In this document: positions 38,910-46,811 of the stretch, piece by piece
How positions within the stretch are numbered: the stretch's first letter is position 1
Layout of the letters: the number at the start of each line of letters is the position of its first letter
Assembly (NCBI GenBank): GCA_024401365.1
Contig: JAKSLE010000018.1
Location: 1-46,811, forward strand
Source of the DNA: Bacteroidales bacterium
Lineage (GTDB): Bacteria > Bacteroidota > Bacteroidia > Bacteroidales > Marinilabiliaceae
Direction: 5' to 3'
Length of the DNA: 46,811 nt
Made by a program: the position numbers and the translations under genes
Notes under the pieces: model-generated
Told to the model about the DNA's origin: nothing
Database searches by the model: none
What the model saw: the letters and a program-made list of their open reading frames with translations, nothing else

Positions 38910-39584
38910 TTCTATTAGTTCAGCCAAGTCAGCCCAGGTGGCATCGTGGCGAGTTTTTTTCTGTTTCGGTTTACGTACGATGTGCATAAAGTCCATATCG
39001 GACGCGGCCGCCCCTGCACCATCGGTGTCCTCACGATCGCCGATCATCAGTATATCTTTGGGTTCTATACCTAGTGCAGTGGCCACGTTAGAGAATGGTC
39101 GACTAGCAGGCTTGAGTGCTCCTGCAGTCTCACTGGACAACAGGCAATCGAACTTTTCAGTGATGTCTATTGCCTTCAAGCGCTCGTCTATCATTGCGTA
39201 ATCGGATAAGACGGCAACTTTCATTCCCTTTGTCTTAAGGGTTTTGACAAGCTCATTGGCTCTTGGCTGACATGTATACCTGTTTGTCAGTACGCGGTGC
39301 ATCAGAGGCATATAGCCATTGAAATACCATTCGCGCACCTCCTCGAGGGACAGCTTCTTGCCGATGGCTTTATTGAGCAAGGTAAAGAACTCCTCGTAGA
39401 AGGCCTCTTCATTGAGGAAATCCTTACCCTTTATTGCTTTTCGGACTTTCTGCACAGCCAGTAACCATAGCGCGCGAGAAGGCATATTCAAGACAAGGTG
39501 CATGGCAAAGCGTTTTTTGTCATACAGTGTACCATCAAAATCGAATATGATGGCCTTGTATCTTGATAAGTCTAGTGATTGCAT
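38901..39584 (-). CDS. HAD-family phosphatase
   Basis: 227 residues. HAD motif I FDFDGTLYD with nucleophile D15 and D17; motif II VAVLSDYAM; motif III LKPASRPFS Lys; motif IV MIGDREDTDG. An all-helical C1 cap lies between motif I and II (about 25-105), as in phosphoglycolate phosphatase/beta-phosphoglucomutase-like enzymes. Substrate cannot be inferred; soluble and cytoplasmic. Its stop is inside the terminator shared with truA. The GH3-family gene lies 30 bases upstream in the same orientation. Confidence 0.88.
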   Translation of the reverse strand: MQSLDLSRYKAIIFDFDGTLYDKKRFAMHLVLNMPSRALWLLAVQKVRKAIKGKDFLNEEAFYEEFFTLLNKAIGKKLSLEEVREWYFNGYMPLMHRVLTNRYTCQPRANELVKTLKTKGMKVAVLSDYAMIDERLKAIDITEKFDCLLSSETAGALKPASRPFSNVATALGIEPKDILMIGDREDTDGAGAAASDMDFMHIVRKPKQKKTRHDATWADLAELIEKL

Positions 39585-39614
39585 TGATTACGAACTAGTG
39601 CTATGTTGTGATAA

Positions 39615-41318
39615 TTATTTTACCAACTCCTTGAACTTAGCGTGACGCTTCTCGTCGTTGAGAAGGAGCATAAGCTTGAACTGGCCATCGCGAGCGCCCT
39701 CTGCCACGCAACGAGCCTTGAACTTCTCGAATGACTCCTCTACGAGGCGGTAAGCCACTGGGTCCTGGAGGCGGAATGAGTTGCGCTTAGCTGCGTACTC
39801 GATATTGATATCCTTGAGCTCATCGTCGACAAGCTTATTGAACTTCTCGGCATCCTCTTGAGATACATTCTGGTTCTCGAACTCGTAGTAGAAACGATAA
39901 CCAGAATATTGCTCATCTGCGAAACCGATAAAGAAGCGACAAGGCATATTGAGTTTCTTCTCGGCCTCGTGAACTGCAGCAATGAACTGGCGCTCGTGGA
40001 GTTTTTCACCTGTGAGGGTAATGATACCATTGACCTTTTGGATGAACTGGATAGTAGGGATTGTGCCCTGATAGCCAGTAACCTCTACAAGGTCGTTCAT
40101 ATTATAGCGGTATAGACCTGCCCATGTAGTAACGTAGAGGCAATAGCGCTTACCCTTCTCAAGTTGGTCGATAGTAAGGAACTCTGGGTTCTCCATCTCC
40201 ATATCCTCCTCGCGGATGAACTCGAAGTAGTGCATGTGAGGGAAGAGGGTAGTATCGTTCTTGCCGTTCATTACGAGGCCTACGCGGCACTCTGAAGCGA
40301 AATAGCCGAACTCAGGAGTCTTGCACTGGTCTGGGAATGTACCTGTGATCTTATCGAGGTAGATTTTGGTATTACCAGAGCGCCAAGTGTTGAGCACCTG
40401 CATGTCTGGCCAGTAGTGCTTAGGTAGTGGTGTGCCGTACTTAGCCTTGATATCGCGGAGTTCCTGTGCGCGTTTTGGATTTGGAACCAGCATAGCCTCG
40501 ATAGCCTTGCGACAATAGTCGGGCATATCCAAGTCCTTATTAAGAGTACCTGTCTCGATATCGTGGATATAGCTCTCGTAATTAGCTATGATATTATCCT
40601 GCATACCAGCTACGGTAGAAGGGTTAGCAGTAACGATGAGCGATGTGTTGCGGATAAGGCCGAGGAGGAAGATACAATAGTTACGTGCCTTGTAGTCGGA
40701 AATCTCGAACACCTCATTAGGAGCTGTATAAGCCTTCTTGATGAAAGCAGGGCACTGAGTGTATGATACGCCCGAAACAGAACCTACTATAGTTCCATCA
40801 GGAGCCTCGCCCTCGATAGCCTTACCTACGATAGATACAACGCCGCCAGCGAAGGTATACTTAGACTGCTGGATGAGAGTCCACAACCACAATTTATTGA
40901 TCTTGCCATAAACGTTCTTGAAGTACTCGTTTGTGATAGGGATCCACTTAGGCTCCTTGGTTGTGCCGGAAGTTGTAGCGTACATCTTAGGTTTGCCAGG
41001 GAAGAGGATATTTTCGCCACCATTGAGGTGCTTATTGATATAAGGACGGAGGTCCTCGTAATCGTTGACCTGAACAGCCTTGCGATATGCTATGAACAAC
41101 TCTTTGTTGTCCTTGATAGCGAGAAGGGAAGCGAAATTGTGCTCTTTGCCGTACTCAGAATCCTTAGCGTAGTTAAGGATCTGGCGAAGAGTTTTTCCTT
41201 GTGCCTTGATAGCGTTTTTGCTTGCCTTATTAAGTTGCCATGTCAGAATATTACCTACACAGCCCATCAGGAAGTTGATCTTGCGCCATCCTGAAATTTT
41301 TTGGCCTTTCATCTCCAT
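39615..41318 (-). CDS. GH3 auxin-responsive-family acyl-adenylate/amido-synthetase-like protein
   Basis: 567 residues. ATP-binding motif ATTSGTTKEPKWIPIT near residues 114-129 and LYVTTWAGLYRYNMNDLVEVTGY (hinge/motif 3 region, around 395-415) identify the GH3 branch of adenylate-forming enzymes. Plant members conjugate amino acids to acyl hormones; the bacterial substrates are not established to my knowledge. No signal peptide. The gene has a -7 element 30 bases upstream of its start, and it is likely to be co-transcribed with the HAD phosphatase. Confidence 0.88.
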   Translation of the reverse strand: MEMKGQKISGWRKINFLMGCVGNILTWQLNKASKNAIKAQGKTLRQILNYAKDSEYGKEHNFASLLAIKDNKELFIAYRKAVQVNDYEDLRPYINKHLNGGENILFPGKPKMYATTSGTTKEPKWIPITNEYFKNVYGKINKLWLWTLIQQSKYTFAGGVVSIVGKAIEGEAPDGTIVGSVSGVSYTQCPAFIKKAYTAPNEVFEISDYKARNYCIFLLGLIRNTSLIVTANPSTVAGMQDNIIANYESYIHDIETGTLNKDLDMPDYCRKAIEAMLVPNPKRAQELRDIKAKYGTPLPKHYWPDMQVLNTWRSGNTKIYLDKITGTFPDQCKTPEFGYFASECRVGLVMNGKNDTTLFPHMHYFEFIREEDMEMENPEFLTIDQLEKGKRYCLYVTTWAGLYRYNMNDLVEVTGYQGTIPTIQFIQKVNGIITLTGEKLHERQFIAAVHEAEKKLNMPCRFFIGFADEQYSGYRFYYEFENQNVSQEDAEKFNKLVDDELKDINIEYAAKRNSFRLQDPVAYRLVEESFEKFKARCVAEGARDGQFKLMLLLNDEKRHAKFKELVK

Positions 41319-41347
41319 GAGAAAATAGTATTTGATTTTTAGCGATA

Positions 41348-41355
41348 CAAAGGTA
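41348..41355 (-). promoter_or_regulatory. -7 promoter element of the GH3-family gene
   Basis: On the minus strand TACCTTTG, an exact TAnnTTTG match, 30 bases before the start codon. No convincing -33 TTG. Confidence 0.55.
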
Positions 41356-41483
41356 GTATGAATCAGTTGGTTGATTATGGGTGTAAATACCCAATTTTTT
41401 ATGCCTTCAGTATGAAGGTATTGTGTGTATAAGCTGAGTAATGTCTGGGTAGTGCGAGAGTAGTGTTTGCTCGCAGTTTTTTA

Positions 41484-41518
41484 AATTAAAAAGGATGTAC
41501 CAGTTGCCTGATACATCC
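41484..41518 (-). terminator. Terminator of the sialate O-acetylesterase-type gene
   Basis: On the minus strand GGATGTA and TACATCC pair around a 12-base loop, followed by TTTTTAATTT. It lies 24 bases after the esterase stop. Confidence 0.85.
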
Positions 41519-41541
41519 CTAGGTATGATAGATAAATCTGG

Positions 41542-43440
41542 TTATTTCTCCCAGTTGTCTGTACGGAATGGAGACGCGAGGAGGCCATCCTTATTCATGA
41601 GGTTAGCCTCCACAGGGTTATTAGCCCAAGCATAGCGAACTGCTACAGGCTCTTTAATCTCGTCGGCTGAGACTACTACTGTATTGCCCTTGATTACAGC
41701 CTTTGCCCATACGAACTTCTTATCGGCACCTGCGATAGCGAAATACTTGAGAGGCTCATTGTTGCGTGATTTAAGTCCCTTGCCGCACTCTGTGAAAGAG
41801 ATAATTATCTTATTGCCCTCGACCTTCATATCCTTATAGCGAGGACCCGAAGCCTGGAGTTTAGGCTCTCCGTAGACCAACTTACGGGCGCCGAGGATAA
41901 GACGTTGAGCTATAGACTTCTTGTCGAGAGGATGGATATCGTTCCATTCGCCTACATCGTAAGTTGTAGCCATAGCTGTATTGGCAACAGTCTGCCCTAC
42001 GGTGAACTGAGCCTCGCGGAGGCGCGCCCAATCAGAATCTACTGGTTTGTCGGTAAGTTCCATGTAATTAGGCAACTGTACGAGGAGGAATGGGAGGTTA
42101 GGCTTGTCCAATACTGTGCGCCAGTTGTTTATGAGGTTTGTAAGGAGAGTAGCATACTGGTTGGCACGGCCTGCGTTATTCTCGCCCTGGTACCATACAG
42201 CGCCACACACCTGATATTTACGGATAGGGTATATCATGCCATTATATAGACCTGAGCCCTTACGCTTAGTATCTGCGCGTTTGATAAGCTCCTTGTCGGC
42301 ATTCATATTAAAGCCGATATTATACTTCCAATCGCCCTCGAGAGAGATAGTCTCTGCGTCGCACTGAAGTTTGTATGGCTTATCCTTTACGATTTCGCCG
42401 TCGCCACCCATAGCGGTAAGCTTGAGGGTAATGACATTGCGACCTGCCTTGAGTACGCCTGTAGGAACATTGTACTTGCGAGGAGGACCGAAGTAAGCTG
42501 TTGTGCCGACGAAAGTGCCGTTTACCCATACAGAATCGCAATCCTGCATACGTCCCATGAACAATTTAGCATGGCGACCAGCTGCGGCCTCGGATACATT
42601 GATCTCCTTGCGGTACCAGATAGCGCCATGAACCTTATTGAAGCCATTCTCTCTCCAGTAAGCTGGGAGTTGTGTTGTTTTCCATGAAGAATCATCGAAA
42701 TCGGGCATCATCCATTTGCCAGACCCCTTATCTGTTGACATCTCCTGCAAAGAAGAGACAGCCTCCTGGTCGACCAAGAGATGAGGGAACTCCTTGAGAT
42801 AATCCTGATCGATCCACAATTCGATATCTGTGCCTCCCTTAGCAGAAGCTATGATACCTACTGGGAGGTGAGTATGGTTGTATATCTCGTAAGCCATGAA
42901 GAACTCCAATGCTGCCCAGTTCATAACCTCGGAAGATACTGCAGAGTACCATTTGCCGCCTGGGTTAATATCGCTCTGGCGCTTCTCTGGGGTCTCCTGA
43001 TAAGGAACCTTGAAATAGCGTATCATGTGGTTGTTTGAGACCTCGATTTCTGGGAAACGCTCTGTGAGACGGTTGACAGGAGTCTCCTGATTAGACTGAC
43101 CGCCGAACAGCCATACGTCGCCTACGAGGACATCGCGGAGGACGATATCATTGATCTCCATGACAAAAGGACCGCCAGGAGTCTGTGCTGGCAAAGTGAG
43201 TTCCCACTTGCCGTCGGATTTAGTCTGAGTCTCGAAATACTGACCGCGGAAACGAACTGTAACCCATTCGCCTGGATCAGCCCAACCCCAAATAGGGAGT
43301 TGTATATTGCGTTGGAGCACCATTTTATCGCTTACTAAGCCAGGGAGGCGTACAGCGGCAGAAGCGATAATCTGAGATGCCATAGCGCACAATGTGGCGC
43401 AAAGAAGACCTCTGAAGAGAGGGAAGATTGAACTTCTCAT
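41542..43440 (-). CDS. Secreted sialate O-acetylesterase-type (SGNH) hydrolase
   Basis: 632 residues with a signal peptide (hydrophobic run about residues 8-29). SASA-domain features: GDVWLFGGQSNQ with nucleophile S116 (family usually GQSNM), AVWYQGENNAGRA block, and NDIHPLDKKSIAQRL carrying the catalytic Asp/His. A beta-sandwich insert with galactose-binding-like strands (about 280-390) splits the catalytic fold. It should remove O-acetyl groups from sialic acids or related host or dietary glycans outside the cytoplasm. It is 39 bases downstream of the RelA/SpoT gene on the same strand with no terminator between. Confidence 0.87.
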   Translation of the reverse strand: MRSSIFPLFRGLLCATLCAMASQIIASAAVRLPGLVSDKMVLQRNIQLPIWGWADPGEWVTVRFRGQYFETQTKSDGKWELTLPAQTPGGPFVMEINDIVLRDVLVGDVWLFGGQSNQETPVNRLTERFPEIEVSNNHMIRYFKVPYQETPEKRQSDINPGGKWYSAVSSEVMNWAALEFFMAYEIYNHTHLPVGIIASAKGGTDIELWIDQDYLKEFPHLLVDQEAVSSLQEMSTDKGSGKWMMPDFDDSSWKTTQLPAYWRENGFNKVHGAIWYRKEINVSEAAAGRHAKLFMGRMQDCDSVWVNGTFVGTTAYFGPPRKYNVPTGVLKAGRNVITLKLTAMGGDGEIVKDKPYKLQCDAETISLEGDWKYNIGFNMNADKELIKRADTKRKGSGLYNGMIYPIRKYQVCGAVWYQGENNAGRANQYATLLTNLINNWRTVLDKPNLPFLLVQLPNYMELTDKPVDSDWARLREAQFTVGQTVANTAMATTYDVGEWNDIHPLDKKSIAQRLILGARKLVYGEPKLQASGPRYKDMKVEGNKIIISFTECGKGLKSRNNEPLKYFAIAGADKKFVWAKAVIKGNTVVVSADEIKEPVAVRYAWANNPVEANLMNKDGLLASPFRTDNWEK

Positions 43441-43479
43441 GATTTATGCTAAAATATTCGTGAATTTTCTGGTTATGGG

Positions 43480-45738
43480 TTACTGTTCGCTTTTCTCCTT
43501 GCGCTTTACAGTGTCAACACCCTTGACCTTAAGGATTTTGTTGATAAGCGTCTGGAGGTCGTCCGTATTGTAAATATACAAGTATATGTTACCGATAAAT
43601 ACGCCATCGTGAGCCTCGAAATGGACTGAGCGCATTTTGACGTTCTGTTCGAACGATATAACCTTAGTAATTTCGCTGACTACACCCTGGCGGTCGAGAC
43701 CTGTTATTTCGATAATTGTCAGGTAAGACAGTACCTTGTGCGACTCCCACTGGGCGGCGACGATACGGTTGCCCATTGACGACATCAGTTTCATAGCCTG
43801 AGGGCAACGGCGGGCATGAAGGTACATAGCTCCGCTTTCGTCCACGTATGCCACTACATCGTCGCCAGGGATAGGGTTACAGCAAGGGGCGATGGTGTAA
43901 GACTGGGTGAGTTCGTCGCTGAGGACCACGTTTTTGCTCTTAGGCATTGGAGAAGGGTTGCTGACAGAAGATTCATCCTCATCGTCATCCTCCTCGTTCT
44001 CTTTATTGTTGCCAAAAGAGAGCTTCCACATCTTGATCCACTTATTGGACGATTTCTGAGTAAGAACCTTATCGAGGTTATCGAGGGAGATAGAGCCCTT
44101 TCCTACCTGATAGAACAACTCATCCTTTGTGGATACGTGGTAGCTATGGAGCATCTTCTTGATGATGCGGGCGTTGATAGCAAGCTTTTTCTCTTGGAGT
44201 TGTTCGCTGATCATCTTTTCGCCCTTAGCCACAGCCTCTTTTCTCTCCTCGCGGAATATTTCGCGTATCTTGGTCTTGGCCTTAGCTGTAGTAACGAAAT
44301 CGAGCCATTCGTACTTAGGCTGTTGTTTTTCGGATGTAATAATCTCCACCTGGTCGCCACTCTTAAGTTCGCGGCTGATAGGTTCCAACTTGTAGTTGAT
44401 TTTAGCGCCAATACAATGGTAGCCCAACTTACTATGGATTTCGAAAGCGAAATCGAGAGCAGTAGAGCCGACAGGCATAACCTTAACCTCGCCCTTAGGG
44501 GTGAATATCATGATTTCAGATGCGAAGAGGTTGAGTTTGAATGCGTCCAAGAACTCCAAAGAGTTGGAATCCACATTTTCCAGCATCTGGCGGATATTAG
44601 CTATCCAGTTGTCGATATCATTAGATTCGGCGACATCATCGCCCTCCTCCTTATATTTCCAGTGGGCAGCGTATCCACGTTCAGCCACTTCGTCCATACG
44701 TTTAGAGCGGATTTGGACCTCTACCCATCGGCCGCTAGGGCTCATGATGGTAGTATGGAGGGCCTCGTAGCCATTGGCTTTAGGTGTTGACACCCAGTCG
44801 CGCAAACGGTCGGGATTTGGACGATATAAGTCGGTAAGGATAGAATATATACCCCAGCACTGAGTTTTTTCGGCCATGCCGTTATCCAGAGGCTCGAATA
44901 TGATGCGCATAGCGAGAATATCGTATATCTCCTCGAAAGGGACATTCTTTTTCTGCATCTTGTGCCAGATAGAGTAGATAGACTTTGGGCGGGCCTTGAT
45001 GGTATATTTTAAGCCCAGTGCATCGAGTCGCTCCTTTATAGGAACGGCGATACTGTCTATTACGTTCTGGTAATCGGCCTCGTTCATCTTGAGCTTTTCC
45101 TCCAGCATTCTGTATATCTGAGGGTGCTCGTACTTAAGGCTCAAGTCCTCGAGTTCTGTTTTTACGGCGAACAAACCGAGGCGGTGAGCGATAGGGGCGT
45201 ATATGTATAGTGTCTCCGCTGCGATACGGTAGCGTTTATGCTCGGGCATAGAATCGAGCGTACGCATATTATGGAGACGGTCGGCCAGTTTGATGAGAAT
45301 TACGCGAACATCCTCGATCATGGATACGAGAAGTTTGCGGAAGTTTTCGGCCTGAAGAGAAGCATTTTGGTCGAATACACCCTCCAGTTTAGTCAGACCA
45401 TCAACGATAGTAGCCACTTTAGGACCGAAAAGAGACTCAAGGTCGGTAAGATTGATATCTGTATCCTCTACCACATCGTGCAATAGGGCGGCAGCCACGC
45501 TTTTGACCCCCAATCCTATTTCGACAGCTACGATGCGAGCCACGGCGATAGGGTGGAAGATGTACAACTCGCCAGACTTACGGCGCATACCACGATGAGC
45601 CTCGTTGGCTAGTTCGAATGCCTTGCGGATGAGCTCCTCATCCTTGTGGAGTTGAGGACACTCAGCTATGAGGTCGTTAAGTTTTCTTCTAGCTATTTCC
45701 TCTTCCTCTTCCTGTATATTGATTGTTGAATCTGCCAC
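43480..45738 (-). CDS. Bifunctional (p)ppGpp synthetase/hydrolase (RelA/SpoT homologue)
   Basis: 752 residues. HD hydrolase domain with H62 (FHPIAVARI), LLHDVVEDT (H87, D88, E91, D92); synthetase domain with RIIFEPL, DWVSTPKANGYEALHTTI and WVEVQIRSKRMDE; TGS domain (IMIFTPKGEVKVMPVGSTALDFAF); zinc-finger-like CCNPIPGDD segment; C-terminal ACT domain. Hydrolase residues are intact, so it is probably the long Rel-type enzyme controlling the stringent response. Start is GTG 45738, supported by a strong AAAGGAG seven bases upstream. It follows the T9SS-sorted protein gene by 17 bases. Confidence 0.94.
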   Translation of the reverse strand: MADSTINIQEEEEEIARRKLNDLIAECPQLHKDEELIRKAFELANEAHRGMRRKSGELYIFHPIAVARIVAVEIGLGVKSVAAALLHDVVEDTDINLTDLESLFGPKVATIVDGLTKLEGVFDQNASLQAENFRKLLVSMIEDVRVILIKLADRLHNMRTLDSMPEHKRYRIAAETLYIYAPIAHRLGLFAVKTELEDLSLKYEHPQIYRMLEEKLKMNEADYQNVIDSIAVPIKERLDALGLKYTIKARPKSIYSIWHKMQKKNVPFEEIYDILAMRIIFEPLDNGMAEKTQCWGIYSILTDLYRPNPDRLRDWVSTPKANGYEALHTTIMSPSGRWVEVQIRSKRMDEVAERGYAAHWKYKEEGDDVAESNDIDNWIANIRQMLENVDSNSLEFLDAFKLNLFASEIMIFTPKGEVKVMPVGSTALDFAFEIHSKLGYHCIGAKINYKLEPISRELKSGDQVEIITSEKQQPKYEWLDFVTTAKAKTKIREIFREERKEAVAKGEKMISEQLQEKKLAINARIIKKMLHSYHVSTKDELFYQVGKGSISLDNLDKVLTQKSSNKWIKMWKLSFGNNKENEEDDDEDESSVSNPSPMPKSKNVVLSDELTQSYTIAPCCNPIPGDDVVAYVDESGAMYLHARRCPQAMKLMSSMGNRIVAAQWESHKVLSYLTIIEITGLDRQGVVSEITKVISFEQNVKMRSVHFEAHDGVFIGNIYLYIYNTDDLQTLINKILKVKGVDTVKRKEKSEQ

Positions 45739-45745
45739 GTTGTTT

Positions 45746-45752
45746 CTCCTTT
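45746..45752 (-). promoter_or_regulatory. Strong ribosome binding site for the RelA/SpoT homologue
   Basis: AAAGGAG on the minus strand, 7 bases before the GTG start. Purine-rich Shine-Dalgarno sites of this strength are uncommon in this window and decide the GTG start. Confidence 0.7.
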
Positions 45753-45755
45753 GAT

Positions 45756-46706
45756 TTACCTGATTAAAGTTACAGTCCCTTTTCGGGTGAAAGATATTCC
45801 GCGTTCATAGGCCTCGGCCTCGCAGATATATATATATACGCCCTCGGCGGCCTCGGAGTTGCCATTTTTGCCATCCCATCCCTGTTCGGGATTAGAAGAA
45901 GAGAAAATGCGTCTTCCCCATCGGTTGTATATAGACAAATTGTATTTCTTTATAGACTTGTAAGCTGGGCGGAATTCGTCGTTCATGCCATCTCCGTTAG
46001 GCGTAAAAGCGTCGGGGAAGCGGATATCTGCTTCAGTAACTATTACTACCTCGGTAGAATCGGTGTGGGAGCAGCCTGAATACTCGTTTGTGACGGTAAG
46101 AGCTACTCTATATTCGCCAGGTTGTTGGAATTGGTACACTGCGTTTTCGTCGAACAGGCGTGCGATAGAGCCCATTGACCACTCGCTAACGGTATAGTTG
46201 CCCAAGGAATTGTTTTCGAATTCCACATTTACAGGAGCGGAAAGAGCGTCGCCCTTAGTTACCTCGTGAGGGACATCTCGTTCACGGACTGTAAGTTTGT
46301 ATGCGGCCTGAACGCCCCAAGAAGGGATAGAGATAGTATCTGAATCCTTATTGTCCCACTGGTTTGATACGACCAACTTAAGTAGCTCGTTTTTTACTGG
46401 GGTGCAAAGGGTAGCCTCGCTATAGTCGGTAACAAGCACTACGCTATCTGACATGAGCCATGTGTAGGTCAGTTTAGGATGCTCTGTGACTGTGTTGTTA
46501 TTCTTGTCGGTATAGATATAATCCTTAGCGATAGCAGAAGCGTGGACAAAGGTGCCAGAGCAAGTCAAGCTATCGAGGGAAATTTTAGTATCGGAAACTG
46601 TAGGGTAGGCAATCTCTTGTGCGGAAGCCAAAGTGCATAGCAAAGTGAGAAATGTAATGATTATCCCCCTTATTGATTGAACAGATATGTTGTAATGCGT
46701 TTTCAT
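45756..46706 (-). CDS. Type IX secretion substrate with PKD-like domain and gliding-motility-type C-terminal domain
   Basis: About 316 residues from ATG on the minus strand at 46706, giving a clear signal peptide (GIIITFLTLLCTLASAQ). The more upstream in-frame start would put 24 polar/hydrophobic residues ahead of it and is unlikely. Middle: a PKD-like fold (EYRVALTVTNEYSGCSHTDSTEVV). C-terminus: DAFTPNGDGMNDEF, LSIYNRWGRRIF, GWDGKNGN, GVYIYI, the T9SS type-B sorting domain (CHU_C/gliding motility-associated). Exported by Sec, then through the outer membrane by type IX secretion and probably anchored at the surface. Function of the body unknown. Confidence 0.88.
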   Translation of the reverse strand: MKTHYNISVQSIRGIIITFLTLLCTLASAQEIAYPTVSDTKISLDSLTCSGTFVHASAIAKDYIYTDKNNNTVTEHPKLTYTWLMSDSVVLVTDYSEATLCTPVKNELLKLVVSNQWDNKDSDTISIPSWGVQAAYKLTVRERDVPHEVTKGDALSAPVNVEFENNSLGNYTVSEWSMGSIARLFDENAVYQFQQPGEYRVALTVTNEYSGCSHTDSTEVVIVTEADIRFPDAFTPNGDGMNDEFRPAYKSIKKYNLSIYNRWGRRIFSSSNPEQGWDGKNGNSEAAEGVYIYICEAEAYERGISFTRKGTVTLIR

Positions 46707-46755
46707 TTCTGAGTGTAAAGTTAACAAAAAACGATTAGAATATAGGGGGTATATA

Positions 46756-46786
46756 CAAAAAAAATAGCGCACTGTCACAGCGCACT
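46756..46786 (-). terminator. Terminator of a minus-strand gene beyond the right edge
   Basis: On the minus strand AGTGCGCTG and CAGTGCGCT pair (two G-T wobbles), followed by A and eight T. It would end transcription of a gene located to the right of the window, before the T9SS-substrate gene begins. Confidence 0.7.
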
Positions 46787-46811
46787 ATAACCACTCAAAA
46801 CTCTATATATT

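Noticed and set aside
46707-46778. Longer start for the T9SS-sorted protein
   Set aside because: The extra 24 residues would precede a complete signal peptide beginning at MKTHYN; the shorter form is normal for a secreted protein.

Overview
The window looks like a chromosomal segment from a member of the Bacteroidales (Bacteroidota). The reasons are the gene families (type IX secretion type-B C-terminal domain, bacterial GH3 auxin-responsive family, a Wza/Wzc pair with a tyrosine-rich tail, a soluble acyl-CoA carboxylase, MraY-like initiating glycosyltransferase), and the repeated match to the Bacteroidota -7 promoter element TAnnTTTG, several times with TTG about 20 bases upstream. I do not name a genus.

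Left part (1-15420): the end of a surface-polysaccharide locus that has been heavily rearranged. Real capsule genes (GT2 glycosyltransferase, NAD-dependent epimerase, MraY-like sugar-phosphate transferase, WbuC-cupin/aminotransferase fusion) alternate with broken pieces: a possible C-terminal piece of a nucleotidyltransferase-like protein, a 33-codon GT2 start, an epimerase copy with an in-frame internal deletion, and an AAA ATPase that keeps only its two ends. The junctions are littered with purine-rich TTAGAG-type repeats and a 12-bp tandem repeat. In the middle of this locus (about 1.09-9.93 kb) sits an AT-rich anti-phage defence island: a two-TM coiled-coil protein, a three-gene set matching Detocs (kinase-like DtcA, stand-alone receiver DtcB, receiver-nucleoside phosphorylase DtcC) and a Septu-like pair (ATPase PtuA plus HNH nuclease PtuB).

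Middle part (15421-31111): a second nucleotidyltransferase-family gene; an AAA_14/DUF4143 ATPase preceded by three palindromes at an exact 32-bp period that cover its promoter; then housekeeping genes: map, a secreted serine hydrolase, rlmH, an AspT/YidE-type transporter, a three-gene biotin-dependent acyl-CoA carboxylase, fabG, dnaX (split by a ten-A run into gamma and tau reading frames) and a cytoplasmic alpha-amylase.

Right part (31112-46811): a plus-strand cluster starting from a consensus promoter with polysaccharide export lipoprotein (Wza-like) and tyrosine kinase (Wzc-like), a membrane-Nudix fusion, a degenerate-cyclase/HD fusion, a GT4 glycosyltransferase and truA. A bidirectional terminator separates it from minus-strand genes: a HAD phosphatase, a GH3-family adenylate-forming enzyme, a sialate O-acetylesterase-type secreted esterase, the RelA/SpoT homologue and a type IX-secreted PKD-like protein.

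The system I consider most notable is the Detocs plus Septu island planted in the polysaccharide locus. Detocs has been described before; its Bacteroidota form here, the adjacent two-TM protein and the way the island is bounded by GT2 gene starts deserve attention. I saw no tRNA, rRNA, CRISPR array or complete insertion sequence.
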